Shown: piece by piece, positions 17,632 to 26,115 of the stretch
Position numbering within the stretch: the stretch's first letter is position 1
How the letters are laid out: every line of letters starts with the position of its first letter
Assembly (NCBI GenBank): GCA_003216155.1
Contig: QCJH01000008.1
Coordinates: forward strand, 1 to 60,200
DNA length: 60,200 bases
DNA from: Prochlorococcus sp. AG-409-A19
GTDB lineage: Bacteria > Cyanobacteriota > Cyanobacteriia > PCC-6307 > Cyanobiaceae
Direction: 5' to 3'
The notes under the pieces: generated by a model
Databases searched by the model: none
What the model saw: the letters and a program-made list of their open reading frames with translations, nothing else
Told to the model about the DNA's origin: nothing
Program-made: the position numbers and the translations under genes

Positions 17632-18537
17632 CTATTTTGTATTATCAGACAACCATTCCAATAATGCTTCATTGACTTGATCAGGCACTTCATCATGAGG
17701 GCAATGACCAGCGTCAAGAATCACTTCTTTAGTAGCTGTAGGGGCATTCTTAAGAAAACGTGCGCGCTTCCCTGCGGCATTCATCCATGGATCCCGATTT
17801 CCCCAAAGCAAAAGAAGAGGAGCCTGCAAATCTTTAAATAATTCATCAAGAGGTTGACCCTGCGGGCCTCTAGTGTCAAAGACACTTCTAAAGACTTTAA
17901 ATGCACCTGGATCCAGCGAAGGCCTTCTAATTGCTTCCACTAAAAAATCATCAACATTTGTGCGGTCGATATAAACCTGGTTAAGAGTTCGACGAATAGT
18001 AGAAGGCTTACGAAGATTCTCAAATATCAATCTCTGTACTAAAGGATCCTTAAGTATGCCCCCTGCGAAAGTCTGCCTTGCCTTAGCAAACCAACTCTTT
18101 GGCGCACTTTTCTCATCACTAAAATATCCAGCTGCATTCAACAAAACTACCCCAGCCGCTTCAGAGCCCAAATCAGAGCCTGCTGCTAACGCTGCATATC
18201 CCCCTAATGAATTACCGACCAAAACAGTTGGTCTGCCAATCTTTTCTTTAACATAAGCAACTACTTGTTTACGCCAAAGCGAGCCCCCATAATTAAGCTC
18301 TCCTGGCTTAGCACTACGACCAAAACCAAGAAGATCTAAAGCATGAACTTCGTGGGTATTAGACAGAACAGGAATGTTGTACCGCCAATGGTCAGTTGAA
18401 GCTCCAAATCCGTGGACTAGCAAGATCGCAGGTCCGCCATCCAAAACAGCCTCATCCCCAGGAAGACTGCATACGCAATGAACACTATGTCCTAGATAGC
18501 TCCAAGAAGCATTCGTTTTAGCTGCTGGGGCAGGCAT
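17632..18537 (-). CDS. alpha/beta hydrolase fold protein
   Basis: 301-residue serine hydrolase. Oxyanion segment HGFGASTDHWRYN, nucleophile elbow GNSLGG (Ser about 108), acid residue in WGNRDPWM and catalytic His in AGHCPHDE near the C-terminus. The pattern resembles haloalkane-dehalogenase/epoxide-hydrolase relatives and plastid esterases of pigment metabolism, but the substrate cannot be read. A paralogue with the same HGFGA, GNS-GG and AGHCPHDE motifs lies at the right end of the window. ATG start at 18537. Confidence 0.9.
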   Translation of the reverse strand: MPAPAAKTNASWSYLGHSVHCVCSLPGDEAVLDGGPAILLVHGFGASTDHWRYNIPVLSNTHEVHALDLLGFGRSAKPGELNYGGSLWRKQVVAYVKEKIGRPTVLVGNSLGGYAALAAGSDLGSEAAGVVLLNAAGYFSDEKSAPKSWFAKARQTFAGGILKDPLVQRLIFENLRKPSTIRRTLNQVYIDRTNVDDFLVEAIRRPSLDPGAFKVFRSVFDTRGPQGQPLDELFKDLQAPLLLLWGNRDPWMNAAGKRARFLKNAPTATKEVILDAGHCPHDEVPDQVNEALLEWLSDNTK

Positions 18538-18634
18538 CAGGGGAGCAATTTGAAGAAGAAGGATGATGTTAGTTAGCTACCCATTGAATTGTCCATTAGC
18601 GATGTGAGAAAAGATTCTTTTAAAAGATCTGAAA

Positions 18635-20008
18635 CTAAATCAAACCCACAGGATTGGCAGCAACCTCATCTGGGATTGAATTGCCACCACCTGGGGTCTT
18701 ATCTCGTAGAACAAGCCTAAGTAAAACTGGTGCCAAAAAGGTCGTACCAATAACCATTAACAGAATCGCTGCTTCCAAAGAAGGAGTCAGCAATCCAGCA
18801 CTTGTACCTAATCCCAAAAAGATCAAACCAACCTCACCACGAGGCATCATTCCTAGTCCTACTACAAGGCGATTAGTCGGTTTATCAATTAAAAAGGACC
18901 AACCTGCAGCAATCTTGCCCAAAATTGCTACTACCAACAAAAATCCAGCCACAACAAGTGCTGATCTGCTTGCAGGGTCAAGCGGGTTAATGACCGAAAG
19001 ATCCATACCAGCTCCAACTAGCACAAAAAAGATCGTTGCAAATAAAGAGACAAGGGGCAAAACAGACTGCTGTATTGCATGGTTGTTTTTAGAACTACTA
19101 AGTATTAATCCAGCCGCAAATGCACCCAAAGCCGCCTCCAAACCTATTGCTGTAGCAACGAAACAACTCAGAACAAGAATTACAAAAGAAGCCACAACTA
19201 CAGCCCCAGGTGCTTTCAGCTGTTCAAGCAACCAATCGAAAGCAGGTGCAGCAGTTCTGCTTAAACCAATAGCACCAACAACAAACACAGTCGCTGCTAA
19301 CACCAGCTTGACAATTGGAGCAATCTCTAAAGAACCACCAGTAGAGAGCGCAACAACAACTGCCAAAATAACGATTCCAAGGATGTCATCCAAAACCGCG
19401 GCACCAATAACTATCTGACCCTCACGAGTTTTTAAGAAGCCAAGTTCTCCAAAAACACTTGCTGTAATGCCAATACTTGTTGCTGTCATAGAAGCACCAG
19501 CAAAAACCGCAGGAATCAAATCAACTTGAAAAAGGAACATCAACCCCAAAGTGCCTAAAGCAAAAGGGAGGACCACACCAGCCATAGCGACGGTAAATGC
19601 CTGGGCCCCGACCGCTACTAACTCCTCAAGTTCACTTTCCAAGCCAGTTAGGAATAGCAACGCATACAAACCAAGAGTCGCAACGGCTTGCAAAGAAGGA
19701 AAAGTCTCAAAATAAAGATCTGGTACAGCTTCCGGAGGAATCGAAGCTAATGAGCTAATCAAATTCACGTATCCATGATTTAACTGAGCAGTGGTATTTG
19801 GCGGCATCAACAAATGGAGTCCAGATGCACCTATCAAGACACCTGCCAATAATTCACCAACGATCGTCGGTAAGCGCAGACGGACCAAAAGCTCAGCCAA
19901 GGCTCTTGCTGCAAGAAAGATCATGAGGAAATTAATCACCCCGATCAGAGTTTCAGCAACCTCTACATCATGAGTGCTGAGCACTGCAATCATGGAATTC
20001 AAGAGCAT
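18635..20008 (-). CDS. CPA2-family sodium or potassium/proton antiporter
   Basis: 457 residues, about 12 hydrophobic spans, no C-terminal TrkA or CBS domain. The CPA2/NapA pattern is visible in LLVRLRLPTIVGELLAGVLIG, GASMTATSIGITASVF, AAVLDDILGIVIL (the DD transport pair) and the late GMMPRGEVGLIF. Sits in the cytoplasmic membrane and should exchange Na+ or K+ for protons; the ion is not decidable from sequence. ATG start at 20008, with an internal ATG five codons on. Upstream is a 363-base gap to the divergent glgP. Confidence 0.92.
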   Translation of the reverse strand: MLLNSMIAVLSTHDVEVAETLIGVINFLMIFLAARALAELLVRLRLPTIVGELLAGVLIGASGLHLLMPPNTTAQLNHGYVNLISSLASIPPEAVPDLYFETFPSLQAVATLGLYALLFLTGLESELEELVAVGAQAFTVAMAGVVLPFALGTLGLMFLFQVDLIPAVFAGASMTATSIGITASVFGELGFLKTREGQIVIGAAVLDDILGIVILAVVVALSTGGSLEIAPIVKLVLAATVFVVGAIGLSRTAAPAFDWLLEQLKAPGAVVVASFVILVLSCFVATAIGLEAALGAFAAGLILSSSKNNHAIQQSVLPLVSLFATIFFVLVGAGMDLSVINPLDPASRSALVVAGFLLVVAILGKIAAGWSFLIDKPTNRLVVGLGMMPRGEVGLIFLGLGTSAGLLTPSLEAAILLMVIGTTFLAPVLLRLVLRDKTPGGGNSIPDEVAANPVGLI

Positions 20009-20371
20009 AATTTCTACTTTTTAGAATCCTCCCAAGGAACATAAATGAACGGGAAGTCAGGTTCCAAATTTTGGATCTTGAAACCAACCATTTGGCGCAC
20101 GGTGTTGATCTGAAGTTACTGCTCAAACTACTTAAAAAGTGCCGCTAAGGTCAGTCGAATCTATTGGTTGAGAAATCCACTGTGAGCCCTGCGCAAATCA
20201 AGCAAGAGATTTCCCAATTCTTGTACATCTATTTTTTGGCATGCCCAACCAGCTCACTAACCACTTTTTCTGATCAAGCTTGCCAATAAAGGACCAAAGT
20301 CTTATTCGAATGTTCCTCATACCTAAATCTTTAAAAAGGAAAAAACCAATCTCTAAAAATCCCTATCCCAA
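20009..20371. promoter_or_regulatory. 363-base divergent intergenic region, no gene seen
   Basis: Lies between the start of the antiporter gene (minus) and glgP (plus) and so must carry both promoters. Only very short frames are present (longest about 22 codons from ATG 20045). AT-rich tracts occur near 20325-20365, just before glgP. I cannot point to a specific operator. Confidence 0.5.
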
Positions 20372-22894
20372 ATGAGCAGATCCCAACCCCTTGACCTTCG
20401 CCTCCCAACTCCAGGATGTTATGCAGATCCCGAGCGAGCTGGAATAGATGCTGATGCCGTATTCGATGGCATGACAGAACACCTTTTTTTCACTCTTGGC
20501 AAACTAGCCCCAACAGCAAGTCTTCATGACCTTTATATGGCATTGAGCTATGCCGTTAGAGATCGTTTGATGACTCGTTATCTGGCAAGTCTTGAAGCTA
20601 TTCGAGCACGACCACAAAAAACAGTTGCCTATCTTTCTGCAGAATTCCTAATTGGACCTCAGCTTAATAATAATCTTCTAAACCTTGGTATTCAAAAAGA
20701 AGCAGAAGAAGCACTTCGGCGTTTTGGGATCGAATCACTCAGCCACATTATTGAAGTTGAAGAAGAACCTGGACTAGGAAATGGTGGGCTAGGCCGCCTG
20801 GCTGCTTGTTATATGGAATCACTTGCAAGTCTGCAAGTGCCTGCCACAGGCTATGGAATCAGATATGAATTTGGAATTTTCAATCAACTAATTAGAGACG
20901 GTTGGCAAGTAGAAGTCACAGATAAATGGCTCAAAGGGGGATGGCCTTGGGAACTACCCCAACCTGATGAAGCTTGCTTTGTTGGTTTTGGGGGCCATAC
21001 CGAAAATTACACCGACAATCAAGGAAACTATCGATCGCGTTGGATACCAACTGAACATGCAATAGGGATCCCCCATGACGTGCCGGTTCTTGGTTATCGA
21101 GTCAACAGCTGCAATCGTCTTCGTCTATGGAGAGCTGATGCGACAGAGAGCTTTGACTTTTATGCATTCAATATTGGCGACTATTACGGGGCAGTAGAAG
21201 AAAAAGTGGCCTCTGAAACGCTTTCTAAAGTCCTTTATCCGAATGACGGTACTGACGAGGGTCGTCGCCTTAGGCTCAAGCAACAACATTTCTTTGTCAG
21301 CTGTTCACTACAAGACATGCTGAGAAGCCTAGAAAAAAGAGGCCTGCCAATTTCAGATTTCCCAAAACATTGGACAGTTCAATTAAACGATACTCACCCT
21401 GCAATTGCAGTAGCAGAGCTTATGCGACTGTTAATTGATGACCGGCACTTTGATTGGGAAACAGCTTGGGAAATCACATCGCGTTCAGTTGCATATACCA
21501 ATCACACCTTGCTACCTGAAGCCCTTGAGAAATGGGACCTAGATCTTTTTAGAAGTTTGCTTCCTCGTCATCTAGAACTTATTTATGAAATAAATCGCCG
21601 CTTCCTACAGCAAATCAGACTTCGATATCCAGGTAATGACTTAATACAGCGAAAACTATCAATCATTGATGAAGATGGTGGCAAAGCAATTCGAATGGCC
21701 CATTTAGCCACAATTGGAGCGCACCATATCAATGGAGTCGCAGCACTTCACTCAGACTTAGTTAAACGGCAACTAATGCCAGAATTCGCAAAGCTTTGGC
21801 CTGAAAAATTTACAAATGTAACTAATGGGGTTACGCCACGTAGATGGGTTGCATTAGCAAATCCTGAGCTATCTCATCTACTTGATGAACAAGTGGGTCC
21901 TGATTGGATCACAAATATGGAATTACTAACTAAACTCGAAAATAAAGAAAGTGACTCGGGGTTCTTAGACGAATTTGGATCCACTAAGCTTTCTGTCAAG
22001 AGAAAATTAGCTGGATACATACATCGCCAGACAGGAGTTTTAGTTGACCCTTCAAGCCTTTTTGATGTCCAAGTGAAGCGAATACATGAATACAAGCGCC
22101 AACACTTAAATGCATTGCAAGTAATCACTCAATACCTTCGGATCAAAAATGGGAAAGCTCAAGGAATTGCTCCCAGAACTGTGATCTTTGGTGGGAAAGC
22201 AGCCCCTGGATATTACATGGCGAAACTTATTATTCGTTTCATCAATGGAATTGCAGAAACAATCAATTCTGATCCTGATATGGATGGTCGTTTACGAGTG
22301 ATTTTCCTCCCTGACTACAGCGTCAAACTTGGAGAACAAGTTTATCCAGCAACTGATCTTTCAGAACAAATTTCTACTGCAGGGAAAGAAGCTTCGGGGA
22401 CAGGAAATATGAAATTTGCAATGAATGGCGCCCTAACAATTGGTACCCTTGATGGCGCTAATATTGAGATAAGAGATAGGGTTGGCAAAGAGAACTTCTT
22501 CTTATTTGGTCATACGGAATCAGAAATCATGCGCCTAAATGAGAAGGGTTATGAACCTAAGAAGTTTATAGATTCAATCCCTGAACTATCCGAAGCTCTG
22601 CGCTTGATTGAGCTTGGTCATTTCAGCAATGGTGATAGTGAATTATTTCAACCATTACTTCATAATTTAAAAGAAAATGATCCATTTTTTGTAATGGCTG
22701 ATTTCGTGGATTATTTAAGAGCTCAAGATAATGTTAATCGTGCTTGGGCAAACTCTAAGGAATGGAATCGAATGGCTCTACTTAATACCGCACGATCAGG
22801 ATTCTTCTCTTCAGATAGATCAATTAGAGAATATTGCAAAACCATTTGGAAGGTTGAACCACTTCCTGTAGAAATAACATGTGACGTGAACTAA
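20372..22894 (+). CDS. glgP: glycogen phosphorylase
   Basis: Releases glucose-1-phosphate from glycogen with phosphate, mobilising the night-time carbon store. 840 residues, full length for the family. Motifs: KTVAYLSAEFLIGPQ, EPGLGNGGLGRLAACY, NDTHPAIAV, VTNGVTPRRW and the pyridoxal-phosphate lysine region ASGTGNMKFAMNGALTIGTLDGAN (split: Lys follows GNM). ATG start at 20372. It stands alone; the genes downstream are on the other strand. Confidence 0.98.
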   Translation: MSRSQPLDLRLPTPGCYADPERAGIDADAVFDGMTEHLFFTLGKLAPTASLHDLYMALSYAVRDRLMTRYLASLEAIRARPQKTVAYLSAEFLIGPQLNNNLLNLGIQKEAEEALRRFGIESLSHIIEVEEEPGLGNGGLGRLAACYMESLASLQVPATGYGIRYEFGIFNQLIRDGWQVEVTDKWLKGGWPWELPQPDEACFVGFGGHTENYTDNQGNYRSRWIPTEHAIGIPHDVPVLGYRVNSCNRLRLWRADATESFDFYAFNIGDYYGAVEEKVASETLSKVLYPNDGTDEGRRLRLKQQHFFVSCSLQDMLRSLEKRGLPISDFPKHWTVQLNDTHPAIAVAELMRLLIDDRHFDWETAWEITSRSVAYTNHTLLPEALEKWDLDLFRSLLPRHLELIYEINRRFLQQIRLRYPGNDLIQRKLSIIDEDGGKAIRMAHLATIGAHHINGVAALHSDLVKRQLMPEFAKLWPEKFTNVTNGVTPRRWVALANPELSHLLDEQVGPDWITNMELLTKLENKESDSGFLDEFGSTKLSVKRKLAGYIHRQTGVLVDPSSLFDVQVKRIHEYKRQHLNALQVITQYLRIKNGKAQGIAPRTVIFGGKAAPGYYMAKLIIRFINGIAETINSDPDMDGRLRVIFLPDYSVKLGEQVYPATDLSEQISTAGKEASGTGNMKFAMNGALTIGTLDGANIEIRDRVGKENFFLFGHTESEIMRLNEKGYEPKKFIDSIPELSEALRLIELGHFSNGDSELFQPLLHNLKENDPFFVMADFVDYLRAQDNVNRAWANSKEWNRMALLNTARSGFFSSDRSIREYCKTIWKVEPLPVEITCDVN

Positions 22895-22965
22895 ATACTA
22901 AATAAAAACCGAATAATATTATTAAAGCTCTCGACCGTATTTGATAAACAAAGTAATAGTATAAC

Positions 22966-23424
22966 TCAATTTCTATCTGGAAGATCTGGTGTTTGGTGTA
23001 ATAAGCGATTAAGACGCAAGCGATCTGCATTTAAAGGATCTGGCGCAAGCTCTCCTGCATGCTCTTTGAATTTCTGCTCTACATGCTCAGGAACCCTGAC
23101 ATCAAATATTCTCTCCATGAGTGCCTCAATTGAAAAAAGATGTGCATTAATATTCTCCAAATCTGCAATCGCTTGCTGAATAGCATCAATAGGCTCTTCC
23201 ACACCCCCTACTGATGTTGCTGGTTGTGCTGATATTTCATTAGTTCTTGACCCTTGTTGTTTTTGCAGGTCTTCAAGGACTCGCCCAGCAAGCGTTCTAA
23301 ATGATTGCAAGGCGGCCCAATTGAGCTCCTGCTGTTGGCGCAAGGTAGGGAACTCTCGAATCAACCGATCATGTTCCCTATAAAACCTTTGACAGTCTGG
23401 GCATTGACAGGGCTGTTCAGGCAC
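22966..23424 (-). CDS. conserved hypothetical protein with N-terminal cysteine motif
   Basis: 152 residues from GTG 23424. It opens with CQCPDC, which could bind a metal, followed by amphipathic helices (LIREFPTLRQQQELNWAAL) and two more helical blocks separated by a disordered stretch near residue 70. No enzyme motif or membrane span. A 38-base gap separates it from the upstream 108-residue gene on the same strand, so the two are probably one unit. Family unknown to me; probably restricted to picocyanobacteria. Confidence 0.6.
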   Translation of the reverse strand: MPEQPCQCPDCQRFYREHDRLIREFPTLRQQQELNWAALQSFRTLAGRVLEDLQKQQGSRTNEISAQPATSVGGVEEPIDAIQQAIADLENINAHLFSIEALMERIFDVRVPEHVEQKFKEHAGELAPDPLNADRLRLNRLLHQTPDLPDRN

Positions 23425-23462
23425 TTAAGTCCCTTTAGCTCAAATTCCATCATGCCATCTAG

Positions 23463-23789
23463 CTAGGCCCCAAAAGAATGCTCTTCTGAAAACTGGTCAT
23501 CATCAGCATCATCAGTGCTTTCTGGCAAAGGGATCTCTATTGTCGTAACTACCTGAATGACATCGCGTAAACGCATCGAATCAGCAAACCAACCCATTGC
23601 TTGCTCGGTGTCCCCTCTACGCTCAGCATCACTAGCCTGATCTTCATGAGCTTCTGCTAAGAGAGCTAACCAACAAAGACAACGTGCCTGTACTACCGAA
23701 AGATCAAGGTCAGTTGACTGAGAACTAGCAATAGTCTCACTCTCCTGCTGTACCAGCAGGCGAAGGCGCAAATCGTGAAGCTGGGTCAT
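23463..23789 (-). CDS. conserved hypothetical helical protein (108 aa)
   Basis: Acidic, almost entirely helical protein (VQARCLCWLALLAEAHEDQASDAE then RGDTEQAMGWFADSMRLRDV, each resembling half of a TPR-like hairpin) ending in a Glu/Asp-rich tail. ATG start at 23789. Co-directional with the 152-residue gene 38 bases downstream. Could be a protein-binding adaptor, but nothing proves it. Confidence 0.6.
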   Translation of the reverse strand: MTQLHDLRLRLLVQQESETIASSQSTDLDLSVVQARCLCWLALLAEAHEDQASDAERRGDTEQAMGWFADSMRLRDVIQVVTTIEIPLPESTDDADDDQFSEEHSFGA

Positions 23790-23880
23790 TGAGACTCTTT
23801 CACTAGATGCACGCTAGCGGCAGTGTGAAGTTTGCCCAGTCCACCAGATGTAGTACCGGCTTAAAAAATACTCCCTTGAC

Positions 23881-23953
23881 GGGGCTGGCGGGACTCGAAC
23901 CCACGGCCTACGGTTTAGGAAACCGTCGCTCTATCCAGCTGAGCTACAGCCCC
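23881..23953 (-). tRNA. trnR-CCU: tRNA-Arg, anticodon CCT
   Basis: Read on the minus strand the gene starts GGGGCTG and ends CAGCCCC, a perfect seven-pair acceptor stem. The T-arm has GGGTTCGAACCC, the D-arm GCTCAGCTGGAT..GAGC, and the anticodon arm pairs ACGGT with ACCGT around the loop TTCCTAA. The anticodon is therefore CCT, reading AGG arginine codons. CCA is not encoded. It is divergent from rnpB, with only about 36 bases between the two 5' ends. Confidence 0.96.
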
Positions 23954-23955
23954 AT

Positions 23956-23984
23956 TTGAAGGAATTACCCTCAAGGAGCATTAT
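23956..23984 (+). promoter_or_regulatory. probable sigma-70-type promoter of rnpB
   Basis: TTGAAG (23956-23961) and CATTAT (23979-23984) are separated by exactly 17 bases, and the expected RNA start falls about six bases later, where the RNase P RNA P1 stem begins. The -35 box starts three bases from the 5' end of the divergent tRNA-Arg gene. Confidence 0.5.
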
Positions 23985-23989
23985 GGACT

Positions 23990-24394
23990 CCGAAAGCAGG
24001 AGAGGTGATCGCGATCGAGCAATTTCTGTCCTTTGACAGCAAATGACTCGGTTGAGGAAAGTCCGGGCTCCCAAATGGCCAAGCTTGCTGGGTAACGCCC
24101 AGTGCGGGCAACCGTGAGGAGAGTGCCACAGAAACACACCGCCGATGGCTTCTGGGGGCAACCCCATAGCACAGGCAAGGGTGCAAAGGTGCGGTAAGAG
24201 CGCACCAGCAGCATCGAGAGGTGCTGGCTTGGTAAACCCCGGCGGGGAGCAAGGCCAAGGAACTATGCTGGCCATATTGCCTAGTTCCGTTTAAATGCGC
24301 CGCTAGAGGCTGTAGGTAACGTCAGTCCCAGATAGATGATCGCCCACCACCAAAAAAGTGGTGAACAGAACCCGGCTTATAACCTGCTTTCTCC
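23990..24394 (+). ncRNA. rnpB: RNase P RNA (M1 RNA)
   Basis: Catalytic RNA that matures tRNA 5' ends. The conserved core is present: GAGGAAAGTCCGGGCTCCC near 24054 and the 3' CAGAACCCGGCTTA near 24366. The ends are set by P1, where GAAAGCAGG (23992-24000) pairs perfectly with CCTGCTTTC (24383-24391). The fold is the A-type expected in cyanobacteria. Minus-strand frames across it are meaningless. rnc follows about 90 bases downstream. Confidence 0.96.
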
Positions 24395-24484
24395 AAAATC
24401 ACTTTTGCAAAGTAATCAATAATTAAAAGAAACCCCAAAATATTATTATCCGACTTCAATACAAATCTATAGACAAACTCACCT

Positions 24485-25273
24485 GTGAGAAAACATACTA
24501 TTTCCAATAATCGCCTTCAAGAACTAAAAGATCTACTTCATTGCCTCAACCTTTCCTCCAATTTTACTAAGCCCAATAAAGAAAATAAATCAATTGATTT
24601 TAATTTATTGAATGAGGCCTTAACTCATTCATCAGCAAAGCATTCATTCAACTATGAACGCCTTGAATTTCTTGGGGATGCTGTTCTAAGGCTTGCTGCG
24701 TCAGAATTTATAGAAAGAAACTTCCCTAAGATGAATGTTGGAGAAAGGTCAGCATTACGTGCACAACTTGTCAGTGACAAATGGCTAGCAAAATTGGGCA
24801 GGAGACTTGATATTCAGCAACTACTAACTCTTGGCCCAAATGCAGCAAAGGATTCCTCAGCACGTTCAAGACTTGAAGCTGATGCAACAGAGGCACTTAT
24901 TGGAGCAATCTACGAATGCTGGGGCAATCTAGATCCAATTCACCAGTGGCTTACACCACATTGGACCAAAGAAAGTAAAAAGATCTTGTCCGATCCGCAT
25001 TTGCAAAATTACAAATCTGCACTTCAAGAGTGGAGTCAAGGGAGAAACTTACAAAGGCCTGTCTATCAAATTGAAGAAAGAAGCTTTAAACATGGTGACC
25101 CAAATAGATTCTTTTGCAAAGTACATATTGAAGGGAAACAACTCGGTCAAGGATGGGGAGGCTCACGAAGAGATGCAGAACAAAAATCCGCACAAAATGC
25201 CCTAGAAAAGCTCAATGAGACAGAGTTAAAGGAAACATTACAAGAAGAAAAAATACAAAATATACATGATTAA
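24485..25273 (+). CDS. rnc: ribonuclease III
   Basis: Double-strand-specific endoribonuclease for rRNA precursor and mRNA processing. 262 residues. The catalytic signature NYERLEFLGDAVL is at about 56-68 and the second acidic segment, EADATEALIGAIY, near 138. A double-stranded RNA-binding domain follows from about 177 to 245 (YKSALQEW, then GWGGSRRDAEQKSAQNAL). Starts at GTG 24485; no ATG is close. Downstream of rnpB, and convergent with ndhS after 15 bases. Confidence 0.96.
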   Translation: MRKHTISNNRLQELKDLLHCLNLSSNFTKPNKENKSIDFNLLNEALTHSSAKHSFNYERLEFLGDAVLRLAASEFIERNFPKMNVGERSALRAQLVSDKWLAKLGRRLDIQQLLTLGPNAAKDSSARSRLEADATEALIGAIYECWGNLDPIHQWLTPHWTKESKKILSDPHLQNYKSALQEWSQGRNLQRPVYQIEERSFKHGDPNRFFCKVHIEGKQLGQGWGGSRRDAEQKSAQNALEKLNETELKETLQEEKIQNIHD

Positions 25274-25288
25274 TTGCAGCCAGTGATC

Positions 25289-25489
25289 TCAACTTAAAAC
25301 CAAATTCTTTACAGGAATAGTTATTAACTTATCCCAATTACCTCCCTCAAATAACACTGCCGCATTTTTATCACTAATTCGCTGAACAAACCCCCTATAA
25401 CCATTATATATGGAACAAGCATCTTGAACTCGCACAGTAGAACCAGGCAAAATAGGGGCTAATTCAGCAGCCATGAGATCAAATTTCAA
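25289..25489 (-). CDS. ndhS: NAD(P)H-quinone oxidoreductase (NDH-1) subunit S
   Basis: 66-residue peripheral subunit with an SH3-like barrel that helps dock ferredoxin on cyanobacterial NDH-1. The family core is clear: ILPGSTVRVQD, GFVQRISDKNAAVLFEGGNWDKL. The frame can start at ATG 25489 or at ATG 25474 (MAAELAPILPG); I cannot decide. It has no membrane span, as expected. Divergent from rimM with about 40 bases between starts. Confidence 0.9.
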   Translation of the reverse strand: MKFDLMAAELAPILPGSTVRVQDACSIYNGYRGFVQRISDKNAAVLFEGGNWDKLITIPVKNLVLS

Positions 25490-25528
25490 ATTTCATAATC
25501 CCATTATCTCCACAAATAGCTTTCGAAC

Positions 25529-26059
25529 ATGACCTATGCAGAGCAATGGCTCAACGTTGGGACTCTTATTGCCGCCCAAGGCTTAAAAGGAGCAGTACGT
25601 GTCAAGCCAAGCAGTGACTTCCCTGAACGCTTTACCAAGCCTGGCAAAAGATGGATTCAGTCAGGAGCTGAAGAGCCAAAAGAAATAGAATTATTGAATG
25701 GACGAGAGTTACCGGGCAAAACACTTTTTGTAATCCACTTTGCAGGGGTCAATAATCGAGACGCCGCACAAGAGCTGATTGGCTCGAAGTTGTTGGTTCC
25801 TGCCTGCGATCGACCAAACCTTCTTAAAGGAGAATTCCACTTACTTGATTTAATAGGGCTCGAAGCAAGGCTTGAGCCCAAAGGGATGGCTATCGGATCA
25901 GTCAAGAACCTATATACAGCAGGAAATGATCTCCTTGAAATTCAACTTAAAGAAGGTCAAAAAGTTCTAGTGCCTTTCGTTTACGAAATTGTTCCTGAAG
26001 TAAATCTCCATGAAGGCTGGTTGCAAATAACACCACCACCAGGACTGCTTGAGCTTTAG
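25529..26059 (+). CDS. rimM: ribosome maturation factor RimM
   Basis: Assists assembly of the 30S head, binding S19. 176 residues: an N-terminal beta barrel (LNVGTLIAAQGLKGAVRVKP) and a C-terminal PRC-barrel (GEFHLLDLIGLEARL, LLEIQLKEGQKVLVPFV). ATG start at 25529. It sits 56 bases before manC on the same strand. Confidence 0.95.
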   Translation: MTYAEQWLNVGTLIAAQGLKGAVRVKPSSDFPERFTKPGKRWIQSGAEEPKEIELLNGRELPGKTLFVIHFAGVNNRDAAQELIGSKLLVPACDRPNLLKGEFHLLDLIGLEARLEPKGMAIGSVKNLYTAGNDLLEIQLKEGQKVLVPFVYEIVPEVNLHEGWLQITPPPGLLEL

Positions 26060-26115
26060 AGCATCGACAAGAGGAAGCTCTTTAAGCGATTCTTAGTTAA
26101 CAGAAGAAATGTGCT

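Noticed and set aside
18654..19418. 254-codon plus-strand frame
   Set aside because: It is fully antisense to the antiporter's well-conserved membrane spans and reads as a low-complexity Thr/Ala/Ser-rich shadow.
23931..24275. Three overlapping minus-strand frames of 77-114 codons
   Set aside because: They lie across the RNase P RNA, whose structure explains the sequence; their proteins have no pattern.
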